Shown piece by piece: positions 33,870 to 44,257 of a DNA stretch of 64,000 bases. The notes below the pieces were generated by a model. The model was not told where the DNA came from. It did not search any database and saw only the letters and a program-made list of their open reading frames with translations. The position numbers were made by a program, and so were the translations under genes. The stretch comes from Gentiana macrophylla (taxonomy: Eukaryota; Streptophyta; Magnoliopsida; Gentianales; Gentianaceae), in the NCBI GenBank assembly GCA_026214975.1, contig JAOBSW010000621.1, positions 1 through 64,000 on the forward strand, in the 5' to 3' direction. Every line of letters begins with the position of its first letter. The stretch's first letter is position 1.

Positions 33870-36092
33870 TTCTTAGCATAAAAGGAGCCCAAGACCTTGA
33901 CGTTTCTCACCCGCCATTGCAAACTTCTGCAAATCTCAGTCTTTTTAGCCGAAAACTCAAGTAAGCCCTAATCTTACTTAAATTTTCCTTCTTATTTTTG
34001 TTTCTTGTATCTTTTTCCCCAGTCCATGTCTAGTAGCGATAGCGATTCCCAAAACAGAGAGGAAATTGTTGTTGAAGAAGAGTCTTTTGAGGAAACGGTT
34101 TCTGAACATCCGATCGTCTCCGGTGAGAGAGCTACCGGAGAAGAAGAAGAAGGAGGAGAAGAAGAGTCGTCTCCCCGACCCACTACCAAACGTCAAACGA
34201 GGATGAGAGGTCAAGGGCCGTACGGTTGCATCTCCAATCTGACTCCGGAGAAAGCCAAAACCATCTGCATACGATACGGCATACCCTATTCCTCTCGAAC
34301 GTATTAAAGTGTCACACGGTCCGCATCGATCGCCGCCTGTGACCCCCTCGGGTTTCTGTCGCTTACGAGGCGCAATTGAAGGAGGGACTTCGGTTTCCAT
34401 TCGATCCGTGCCTCATTGCGGTCCTTCAACACTACCAGATCCAGATCACCCAAATTTTGCTCCCAATGGGGTTAGGAGTGTAATGGGTTTCGTGGTTTGG
34501 CGTGTCGAATCGCCAAAGTCGAGTTCTCGGTTCGACTATTCCGCCAGTACTATGCCATATCGAGCTTGCAGGATGTGGGGTGGTATACATTTTAAGCCGC
34601 CCTCTAGCATCGGAATTCGTGAGAAGGGTGATCTTATCTCAAGGCGAGTGGAAGCCCAATTTCTTCTTTATCCAACACAGACTGGTGGATATCGACATTC
34701 ACACTTGGTTTAAGAGGCCGTTGAAGTGGCACGATAGGCTCAACTCGGATATCCCCAGTGGGTGCGGGACTATTGAGAGCGTCCACCCTGAAGTCGCCAC
34801 TCGAAACCTGCATTCCCTATATCCTTATGCCAATATCGAGACGGCTGGTCCGGGCGTCTACCTCGAGCTTGATGAGGATGTTCGCATTTTATGTAGGACT
34901 TTTATTCATTCTGTCGAGCTGTAACACGAGCATTTTGTACTTCCTTTGTGTTTATTTCATATTGATTGTATTCTGATGTCGGTTTTTCTCTGCACGCAGT
35001 GGAGTTTTTCTCGAAGATGGATGCTTTGGGTAAAATGCCCGACCCCAAGAAAACCGATCCCAAGAAGATTCAGGAGATGGCGGGATCAAGTCGAAGAAGC
35101 CGGCATCTGGTACCACATCTGCGGGGACGAGAGGGGTCGCCCCGATCCGCTACCCCTCAGACAACATCCGAGATTTCGAGAGGTCAACCCGACGAGAGGC
35201 CAGGGTGACGGAGAGCGGGCGAAGGGACCTCGCCTCGAGGAAGCGCTGAAGACAACAGAGGTGCGGCATGGGGTCGGGAAGAGACCGCAACCTTGCCCCA
35301 CCGAACTCCTCCGAGACGATTCAGAGGATGAGCGTGGCGAAATGGAGGCCATGACTCAGAGAGAGCTACATGACTTTATCATGAAGAGCCAACGAGTGTG
35401 AGTCTTCTTTTCATCTCCTTTGTAGTTTCGTGATTTTTGTCCATCTTCGATGTTAATAGTGTTCCTCATTGCAGACTCGACTCGCCACTAAAGTAGCTTT
35501 GAATAGAATCGAGTCTCCATCGGCAGCTCTGGAGGAGCAGAAGGAGACTATCACAAAACTGACCTCGGAGATCGAGAAGCTGAAGGCCAAGGCCAACAAG
35601 TTGGATGATCGCCGCTTGAAGCTGGAATCCGATCTGTCTAAAGCTCAGAAGGACATAGCCGAAAGGGATGTCGAGTTAGCGGCGGTGAAGTCAGAGCTGG
35701 CGCAGGTGAAGTCGGAACTCGAGGGGACCAAAGCCGAACTGGCGGAAGCAGTCAAGGCTCGCATCAACGTCCAGTCCCTCCTCGATGATTTAACGACTCG
35801 AGCGGAAACCGCCAAGCGGGACTTCTTGGCCTCAAGGGAGCTCGAAGATGACCTGACGTTGCTTATGACCCAAAGCATGAAAGGGGGGTTTACCATGGCC
35901 ATTGATCAAGTCAAAGAGGTCGATCCGAACTTTGACGTGTCTGCCATTTCGAAATCCTACCTATATGATCCAGAGGCCGTTCCTCGTTACGGGCGGTACT
36001 TCAATGAGTTCAAAGCCGGCATCTCCTTATATGAGAAGTACGTGACTCCCGCCCTGGACGATGATGGTGCGGAAAACATCGAGTCTGGATAA
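33870..36092 (+). pseudogene. Antisense additional gene of the Tat element
   Basis: This gene runs opposite to gag-pol. A TATA-like AGCATAAAAGG lies at about 33875. An apparent 5' UTR intron (33961–34022) is followed by an ATG at 34026. Coding-type sequence covers 34023–34920, 35000–35397 and 35475–36092, separated by introns with GTAACA/CGCAG and GTGAGT/TGCAG ends. The first part is acidic, then GPYGCISNLTPEKAKTICIRYGIP, then blocks in shifting frames (GLRFPFDPCLIAVL, NGVRSVMGFVVW, FRQYYAISSLQDVGWYTF) that match the plant 'putative gypsy type transposon' (Transposase_28) domain. The last exon (stop at 36090–36092) is a long coiled coil (EIEKLKAKANKL to AELAEAVKARI) with a conserved tail. Frame breaks occur near 34300–34600, so this copy is probably dead. 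Antisense extra ORFs are known in Tat elements; their function is unknown. Confidence 0.75.
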
Positions 36093-36188
36093 CAAGTCGA
36101 CCCCAACGCTTCGACCTCGAACCAGCCTGCCGCCTGATGCCATTTCCTCTTTGTCTCTTTAAGTAACTCGATTCGATTTGGTTGTTCT

Positions 36189-37524
36189 TGTTGGAATAGT
36201 GTCCTAAACCCAATCAGGTTGGACCGGATCCGACCGGGTCGGATCATTTCTACTATTTCTTTATGTTTGTACATATATTAAATGGCTTCTCTGTTGTCAT
36301 ATATATGTTCTTTTAAAGAACCAATTATGAATTGTTATATGATAACGTCCTTAGTGTTAAACTGTGATAGAGAAACCATGATAGGCGATTATGGTTGATG
36401 AGATCTCTAATCACTTTAATAAGTTTGATACTTAAATGTCTCTAGTCGATGTACTATTAAATAGGGCATTGATAGTATAAACAGACTAGCACGTATTAGA
36501 TGTCTTCATCTTTAAGGCAAGGTGGATAGATGTCGTTCATCGAAGTGTAGAGACACTTGGACCGCACGTGGACGTGTATTAGAGAATGCGACGTTAGGAT
36601 CGACCCACTTACACGGATAAGTGTCACACTATGTGGCGGTTGTGTAATTATCCTTAAGACCCGAGTCTTCATGGCATCACGGTGTGGATTGTCATGCTTT
36701 GACACTATTGAGGTTTCCACAGCCACGGGCGATCATGCGGTAGTGATTGGGTGTGATAATCGAAGCATCGCGGAGTATACATGATTGGTCGTCCGGGAAT
36801 CGCGTATCCTATGATTGGGATCGAATATCCGAAATGGCCTTTTTATAAGGAATGTCTTACTCGTGAATCTTTGCAAAGTGGGAGTAAACGAGTTACTTCG
36901 AGAGAGCATGATATCCAGATTATAAGATACGGTCGTTGATGTTTTGACACTCGACTAACGACCGTATGGATATTATTACAAATGATAGGATTGTAAGTTA
37001 CACGTAATCGCTGTTTCACATGAAAGGTAGTAGTCATTGCATTTGACTCTTCCGATGATTGGAAGTCACGGTGTGTTGCTTTAGACGCTATCCCGTGATC
37101 GTTAGGCATGGAGGGCATTTTCGTAATTTGCACTTTGTGTCTACGGCCAACATATTCGAAGCCTATCGGGTCACACACATATGAACATCTAACCGATTAA
37201 AATGTGGTTATAGATGATAACCAAATAAGGAAAGTTTATCTCTCGAGACTATAAATGTTATAGTGGTAAATTAATATGGTGGTATTTATTTATTATGAAT
37301 AAATTAAATACAAGATATTAATATTATTATGTTAATTAAAGAATATTCCGGATGCCAATTTATTGGCTAAGGTGGCATAATTTATTTGTGTGTATAAGAT
37401 ACATTTGGATTATATAATTTAATTAATGGTATACTATATATTAATATAAGATATTAATATTTATATATATTTATACACACATGCGTGTGTGAGGTGCATT
37501 TGAGTTTACATGCGCACTAGTGTA

Positions 37525-37608
<84 letters not shown>

Positions 37609-38232
37609 GATTTATTTGTGTAATATATATGTGATATATACACATGTGTAAATTGAATTATGGTAATATAATAAAGATAGTCAATATTAGATTTGACAAT
37701 ATCTTGAAAATATTCAATATAAGATATTGACAATATCCTAGATTTATTTGATATAAGATATTATAATAAATGATATAAATCAATCAATTATATTTTCCTT
37801 ATTTTATTGGGAAAATGTTTTATTCTCCTCCACACCTCTTGGGGCGCCACATCCATTATAAAAAGGAGGTGGGTGTCAAACTCTTTTCAGATAACACAAT
37901 TCCAAGAACTAATAGTTCTTGTGTAAAATAGAGAACATCTTTTGGAGAGTTGGAGAGAGGGAAAAGGGCCGGTCTAGAACCGGAGTTTTTCCAATAGCAA
38001 TCCATGATGGGATTCCGCGGTCTGTTCGTGTGGACTAGCGGTAGAGGCCGAACACTTGGGCGGCTCTATGCGTAACTACTCTCCTTAGGACGGTCAAAGC
38101 GTCGATATTATAGATCAACCAAGGTAACCACCGTCTACTACTTGTTTGTTTATTGCTTAAACGAAGTCGATCTTGGGTAAAAGGAAATCAAAATTTTGAA
38201 TTCCGCTGCGTTCCCGCGTAGATTTCCTAACA
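36189..38232 (+). mobile_element. Probable solo LTR inside the Tat element
   Basis: The sequence starts TGTTGGAATAGTGTCC and ends GATTTCCTAACA, the TG...CA form of copia-type LTRs. It has a TATA box (CCATTATAAAAAGG at about 37854) followed by a U5-like stretch (gactagcggtagaggccg). No second copy or coding region is present. The flanks gttct and gtaat match only 3 of 5, so the target duplication is not convincing. It contains a (TA)n tract of about 37 units at 37527–37601. Confidence 0.6.
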
Positions 38233-40869
38233 GTAATAACTTTTATGCTTTTATTCGTCTGAACTTGCATTTCGTCAATTCGATCCTGTAAACTTTGACA
38301 TTTTAATTTGCATTTTGATCTTTAGATTTGAATCTATGCTTTTCATTGAATGTCTTTTGTTTCTTATTGATCGTTTGCTTAGGATGTAGTCCTTTTGAAC
38401 TTAATTCCCTTGAAAATGTTGCCTTATGGGGTGTAGTCCTTCGGACTTAATTCCCCTGCTGGCCCCTCGAAGTGTAGTATGAGTACACGACTCGTAGTAC
38501 ACTTGAGTATGAGTCGACCTAGCATTGTGCTGCCTTATTGGCTTGACTTGGCTTTTTGGTCGGAGCTCGACTCGACTATCCTGCCTTGTCAGGCTTATAA
38601 GGACATCGAATTAAGAAGTCCATACTCGACTGTCGCACATCGTGGTGCTTATGATCTGGTCGAGTTAGGTATCCGTCGTGGGATCTTCCGACTGCTTAGC
38701 GTCGTGGCTTACTGTTTAGGGTGATTTTACATGATTTATAACGTTATATTTTATAACGATTTCCTCCATATTCGTATAATTTGCATAGAAATTAAGGGTT
38801 TAATCGAATTATTGAGCAAATGAGTTTTAAAAGTGTTTAAGTGCAAATTTGTGTTGTTTATGTGGTTTCATTGATAAAAATCTTTGAATATGAGATGTTA
38901 CATTTTGCACGATGTTATCATAAATGTAGGTACGCTTGCATGTTAAATGAGGAGCTTAAACGAAGATTGGATGAAGATTAAGAAGAAAGCTCGATTCGAA
39001 TAAAGAAAGCTTGATTCGATTCGGCCCAAACTTGGTGACCAAGGTTTTCAAAATATCACATGTAACAATATGTTTTGAGGTCTAAAAGATGGATTTTGAA
39101 GAAGATGCCACGAGTTTACGAGTTAAACGAATCAATTTTGTCCAACGCACTTCTACCGTAACCTGTTTTTCGATGGACATTTGACCCGACTTAGAGGCAT
39201 TTTCAGTGGAAGAGTTCTTGACGAAAGTTGTAGATACTAAAATGAGCTTTCCAACGATTTTGAATCACGCGTCAATCGGAGGTCTACAACTCAAGTTATG
39301 ATTTTTTACCGAACTGCTGGAATTACGGACGAACCGGAGATAATTTTATCTCACATGGTTGCATGTTACTCCATGTGAAGACTAATGATGGCAATGATTA
39401 CTCCCCAACAAACTCCACATGCTTGTAACTAAGTCTTGTATGACTCATCCCCTTCACATGCTAAGTAATCATCACTCCCACATGCCTCCTAACAAACTTA
39501 GGATATTCTAAGCATATTCCCTTGATGCTTAGGCTATAAAACCCCCCCACCTTCACTTGTAATAGATGCCCCTCCTTGGTCACTCTTGGCCAAGCTTTTA
39601 CTTTTCCCGTCTTTTATGTAAATACTCTGTAGGCGTTATGCCGAGAATAAATTAGAATAGTAGTACTGTTGTAATGCTGGAGCTACGGCCCTGATTCTGA
39701 AATCATAATCGAGGATGATTGGCTAAGGACTCCAGGCTAGAACCACCATTGTGAAGCTACCATCACCAGAATAAACAAGGATTTCGTTTTCAGTTGTTCT
39801 AGTAAGCTTTCTTGTTCTTCCTTCATGTTTACTTTGTCTATGTGCAATGTGTATGAACTATATGTGTGTTGCATGCTAATCGAATTTAGATACGAAAGTT
39901 GATGAATTCGTAGATTACCGTGAAGGAGAGTGATGATATTCTTCCAACATACATAAGTTGAGGGAGAATATTGTTAGATTAGGATTTTATATCCATATCT
40001 TTGATCCGTAAATGCTTTAGTTGTACCGAGAATGGTGAACTAATTAAAAGGCGATGAACCGAAAAGGAAAATGCCTCTTTAGTGAATAATAATCCAAGAC
40101 TTACGAATGAATGTGTGTCTTTCTTGTTAATTTCGGTGGGGTGGTGGATCAACGGTGTGTTCTAGTTGTTTTAATCTTTCTCTAAACAAATTTTCACGTA
40201 TCGTCTTTCTTTTCACTTTTGCAACCTTTATTTTATTTCTAGTTTTCAAGATCATAATCATCACTAAAAATAAATCGAAAGCAAAAGTTATTTTCATACA
40301 AGTCCTCATGGATACGACCGGTTTCACCACTAGTCGCAAGCTTTTGCACTTCAAGTGACGTCGGTTTTTAAATAAATTTTAGAAACTGTTTTTAACCGCG
40401 AACAAGTTTTATAGGTAGTAGAGCCTTAAGACTTTTCGACGTAACACTTACTGACATGTCGGGAGTGATATAAGCACTGTCAGTGACTTGGCTTTTTTCA
40501 CTATTTTTGTTTTAACTCCATCGTATCGATGGATCGTAGCTCGGAAGTGATATAAGCATTGTCAGTGACTTAGCTTTATTCACTATTTCTTCCGGCTTCG
40601 CCGTGTCGAGGTGATGTAAGCACTGTCAGTGACTTGGCTTTATTCACCGTACCGTGCCGAGTTGATCGGGTCGGAGAATTGATGTCGTGGTCGATTTTTG
40701 CGCTTTTTCTTCTGCCCCCTTTTACTTTTTCATACGATCTTGCAAATGTAGCGTAATTAAAAAGGAAAAGAAAGCATGCTGAATAAAAGGCATCGAAATA
40801 TAATGTCATATCGACCTATTACAACTGATGAAAGCAGAACTGCAAAAGTCATGAGATGAAAAAATAACT
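38233..40869. other. Noncoding 3' region of the Tat element
   Basis: No gene is supported. At 38380–38460 the motif gtagtcctt..gaacttaattccc occurs twice. The stretch 38720–40370 (with acgaaagttgtagat, gagctttccaacg and atggatacgaccggtttcacc) looks like noncoding LTR-retrotransposon sequence and may be another nested fragment without clear ends. Tandem repeats follow at 40460–40660. Confidence 0.5.
40460..40660. repeat. Triplicated motif downstream of integrase
   Basis: Three copies of gtgatataagcactgtcagtgacttggctttattcact-like sequence (about 35 bp each) lie near 40468, 40546 and 40610, with unrelated spacers of 30–45 bp. They sit just 3' of the integrase on the element's coding strand. 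Confidence 0.85.
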
Positions 40870-42213
40870 TTAAACATAATATTTTCTGAGGTTGGTGGCA
40901 TGCCAAGTTCGAGGCACTGTGCTTCCATCCGACCTGCCCAACTGATACGACACTTTAGGATGCACCTTCAAGATTTTATACGGACCTTCCCAATTCGGCT
41001 CGAGCTTGCCTATTGGGTCCTGCTTGCTGGCTTCATTTTTCCTCAATACGAGGTCTCCTACTTGGAAGTATTTGTATTTCACCCTCGCGTTGTAATACTG
41101 TGAAATCTTCCTTTTATAACTGGCCATTCGATATGCCGCCATTTCTCTCTTTTCTTTGACGTTGTCTTTTTCTTCCTTTAGATCGGCAGCATTAGTTTCG
41201 ACATTGTAAGCTAAGACCCGAGGTGATGCTAGTCCGATCTCCGCAGGTATCACTACTTCGCATCCATAGGCCATATCAAAAGGAGTCTCTTGGGTAGCTG
41301 AATTGGGTGCTGTTCGATATGACCACAGTATACTGGGTAACTGAGCTGCCCAATCTCGACCTTCGTCTTCCAACCGCTTCTTCAACCCAAACTTGATTTG
41401 CCTGTTTGTCTGCTCGACCTGTCTATTGGACTGAGTTCGGGCCACCGATGTCGTTCTGTGTTCGATCTTGAATTCTTTCAACCAATTCTGCACTCTATCG
41501 TCCAGAAACTGAGTCCCGTTATCCGAGATCAGATACTTTGGAATCCCAAACCTGCACAAAATATTCTCCCATAGAAATTTTTTAATGGTCTGAGCCCTGA
41601 TGTCAGTGAGAGCTTTGGCCTCGACCCATTTGGTAAAATAATCAACCGCAACGACCACATATTTGAAATTCCCCGGAGCTCGGGGTAAGGGCCCGACTAT
41701 GTCGACCCCCCACTCATCAAACGGCCATACCGACTCGATGGTATTCATCTCTCGTGCTTGTTGATGAGTCACCACGTCATGCACTTGGCAAGCCCTGCAA
41801 CTCATAACTAATCGATTGGCATCCTTCTGCATGGACGGCCAAAAATAGCCTGCCAGTTTGCATTTTCTTGCCAACATCCGAGCTCCGCAATGATTACCAC
41901 AAACGCCTCGATGTATTTCTTCGAGAAGATAAGCCCCCTCGTCTTCCGATGCACATCGCATCCAAGGAGTTACAAACGATTTCCGATAAAGCACATAGTC
42001 GAACAGAGCGTACCTGGAGGCTTGAAGCCGGATTTTCCTGGCTTGAGATTTATCGGAGGGGAGAATTCCGTCTTTCAAATATAGAGCTATAGGGTCCATC
42101 CATGTCGACCCTGAACCACTTTGGTTGCATGTCGACTTCATTATAGCTTCGCTCGCTAACATTTCTACCGTAACTTTCCTTTTCGACCTAAAATTCGATG
42201 CGAGTTTAGACAA
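40870..42213 (-). CDS. Tat element integrase
   Basis: This is an open frame of 447 residues, the C-terminal part of the Pol polyprotein. An HHCC zinc-binding region (EIHRGVCGNH to CRACQ) is followed by the retroviral integrase core with the catalytic acidic residues in WGVDIVGPLP, LISDNGTQF and the E of RQVEQTNRQI. A GPY/F-type C-terminal module follows (EPNWEGPYKILKV, HATNLRKYY). All three catalytic residues are present. The start is arbitrary because Pol is made as a polyprotein. In a complete element it would insert the DNA copy into nuclear chromatin. Confidence 0.92.
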   Translation of the reverse strand: MSKLASNFRSKRKVTVEMLASEAIMKSTCNQSGSGSTWMDPIALYLKDGILPSDKSQARKIRLQASRYALFDYVLYRKSFVTPWMRCASEDEGAYLLEEIHRGVCGNHCGARMLARKCKLAGYFWPSMQKDANRLVMSCRACQVHDVVTHQQAREMNTIESVWPFDEWGVDIVGPLPRAPGNFKYVVVAVDYFTKWVEAKALTDIRAQTIKKFLWENILCRFGIPKYLISDNGTQFLDDRVQNWLKEFKIEHRTTSVARTQSNRQVEQTNRQIKFGLKKRLEDEGRDWAAQLPSILWSYRTAPNSATQETPFDMAYGCEVVIPAEIGLASPRVLAYNVETNAADLKEEKDNVKEKREMAAYRMASYKRKISQYYNARVKYKYFQVGDLVLRKNEASKQDPIGKLEPNWEGPYKILKVHPKVSYQLGRSDGSTVPRTWHATNLRKYYV

Positions 42214-42560
42214 CGATCGGCCCGCTTATTCTCACTTCGGGTACCGCCGACACGCACGTCGCCTTGAACTTCGTCATCGGTCCCCTGAACCACTCTCAGA
42301 TAATTCTTCATAGATTCTTCTTTGGCCTCATACTCGCCTCAGTATGTGGTTCACTACGAGGTGAGAGTCATCAGATACTAGGAGGTTCTCGACCCCAACT
42401 TCAATGCCGACTTTAAACCCGGTGATCATTGCCTTATACTCAAGCCGTTATTTGTAGCTTTGAACTCAATCGTAACGCATAAGGGAACTCTTCTTCCTTA
42501 GGGTGACCAATAACAAACCATTTCACTCTTCTCTACTCGAGGCACCATCAACATGGATGG
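42214..42560 (-). pseudogene. Second RNase H domain of the Tat element, decayed
   Basis: Between RNase H and integrase, pieces in shifting frames resemble the extra RNase H of Tat elements: a start with HVDGASS-type sequence near 42555, then FKATNN, YKAMITGFKVGIEVGVE and VSDDSHLVVNH spread over 42480–42340. Several frame breaks and stops separate it from both neighbours. Confidence 0.7.
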
Positions 42561-44045
42561 TCCACGGCTCACTTTTGTTGACCGCTTATCCTGTTCCAAC
42601 TGAATTGACAATCCTTCTGCTATGAAGTCTGCCAGGGCTTGACCCTTAATGGCTGTGCGAGGTAGAAACTCGATATCATACTCGGCTAGCTCGACCACCC
42701 ATTTGGCCAATCGACCCAATGTCTCGGGCTTTGCCAAAATCTGTTTCAGGGGCTGGTCGGTGACCACAGAGATGGGGTGTGCTTGAAAGTAGGGTTTCAA
42801 TTTTCTCGATGCATGAACTAGACTTAATGCCAATTTTTCAGCTGGCGTGTATCTGGTCTCTGGTCCATGCAATGCCTTGCTTACGAAATACACTGGGGTC
42901 TGTCCCTGGTCTCCATCTCGAACTAATACGGCACTCACTGCCTCTTCACAGATTGCTAGATAAACCAGGAGTTTCTCTCCTTCTCGAGGTGAAGACAGTG
43001 TCGGTAAATCAGATAGATACTCCTTCAAATCATCGAATGCTTTTTGGCACTTCTCGTCCCATCGGAATGGACTCGCTTTCTTTAATATCTTGAAGAATGG
43101 TAGGGCCCTTTGCGCTGATATCGACAAGAAACGACTGAGGGCCGCCATCCGACCTGTCAACCGTTGCACTTCCTTTACGTTACGAGGCGTAGGCATGCTT
43201 TTCAGGGCCTCGATCTTATCCGGATTAGCTCTAATCCCGTCTCTTGATATCATATACCCTAGAAACTTTCCCGATCGGACACCAAACGTGCATTTCTTCG
43301 GATTGAGCTTCTTGTTTGCGGCCCACAGCACCTCGAAGACTTCTCTGACATCGACAAGAAATTGTCCCATGGACTTGCTCTTGATCAATAAATCATCCAC
43401 ATAAACCTCCATGTTTCGACCTATCTGCCTCTTGAAAATTTTGTTGACCGCCCGCTGGTAGGTAGCCCCTGCATTCTTAAGCCCAAATGGCATCGTCACA
43501 AAGCAAAACGTGCCAAACTCTGTGATAAAAGCGGTTTTTTCTGAGACTTGGGGGTCCATAAAGATCTGATAATACCCCATGTACGCATCGAGAAACCCGA
43601 ATACCTCGAAGCCCAGTGTCGAGTCGACTAACTGGTCGATCTTTGGTAGCGGGTAAGAATCCTTGGGGCATGCTTTGTTAAGATCCGTAAAGTTGACGCA
43701 CATTCGCCAGGTCTGATCTGGCTTTTTAACCAACACTGGATTGCCTAACCAATCCGGATAAAATACTTCTTTCACGATCCCAGCAATTAACAACTTGTCG
43801 ACTTCTTTCCTTACGGCTTCCTTCCTCTCAGGAGCCAGGTTCCTCTTCTTTTGCCGTATCGGCCTCTTTTTGGGATCGACGTTGAGTCGATGTACTGCTA
43901 TGTCTGCCGATAGGCCAGGCATGTCATCTGCCTTCCACGCAAAAACGTCTCGAAACTCAACTAGGAGATCGACCAAGGCTCTCATATCGGGGTGTGGCAT
44001 CCACTTCCCGATCTGGACCCCTTGACCTTCTTCCTCTTTCCACAC
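42498..44045 (-). CDS. Tat element reverse transcriptase–RNase H
   Basis: An open frame of 515 residues. The RT domain runs from about residue 70 to 250 with WRMCVNFTDLNKACPKDSYP, FGFLDAYMGYYQI, FVTMPFGLKNAGATYQ and the catalytic YVDD (MEVYVDDLLIKS). The Ty3-type RNase H follows (FRWDEKCQKAFDDLK, LAICEEAVSAVLVRDGD, KWVVELAEYDIEF). The last 40 residues run out of frame into the second RNase H remnant. Catalytic residues look intact, so this is the best preserved part of the element together with the integrase. Confidence 0.92.
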   Translation of the reverse strand: MWKEEEGQGVQIGKWMPHPDMRALVDLLVEFRDVFAWKADDMPGLSADIAVHRLNVDPKKRPIRQKKRNLAPERKEAVRKEVDKLLIAGIVKEVFYPDWLGNPVLVKKPDQTWRMCVNFTDLNKACPKDSYPLPKIDQLVDSTLGFEVFGFLDAYMGYYQIFMDPQVSEKTAFITEFGTFCFVTMPFGLKNAGATYQRAVNKIFKRQIGRNMEVYVDDLLIKSKSMGQFLVDVREVFEVLWAANKKLNPKKCTFGVRSGKFLGYMISRDGIRANPDKIEALKSMPTPRNVKEVQRLTGRMAALSRFLSISAQRALPFFKILKKASPFRWDEKCQKAFDDLKEYLSDLPTLSSPREGEKLLVYLAICEEAVSAVLVRDGDQGQTPVYFVSKALHGPETRYTPAEKLALSLVHASRKLKPYFQAHPISVVTDQPLKQILAKPETLGRLAKWVVELAEYDIEFLPRTAIKGQALADFIAEGLSIQLEQDKRSTKVSRGPSMLMVPRVEKSEMVCYWSP

Positions 44046-44257
44046 TCGAACTTCCTCTCGCCGGGTCGGCGGAGACCCGGCCCGATCTTCCTCTTCCTCG
44101 GTATCAATTCCTCAACTAGCACCGCCCAACCCTTTTCCTTTAATCGTGAAACGGACTACAATTCTCGGCTACCTCGACGTCTCCTTTGACTTCATGGGTA
44201 CCGTATCAGTGGTGGGAACTTCATGCTTTGTTGTGGAATGTCGAGATGATGGCTCGA

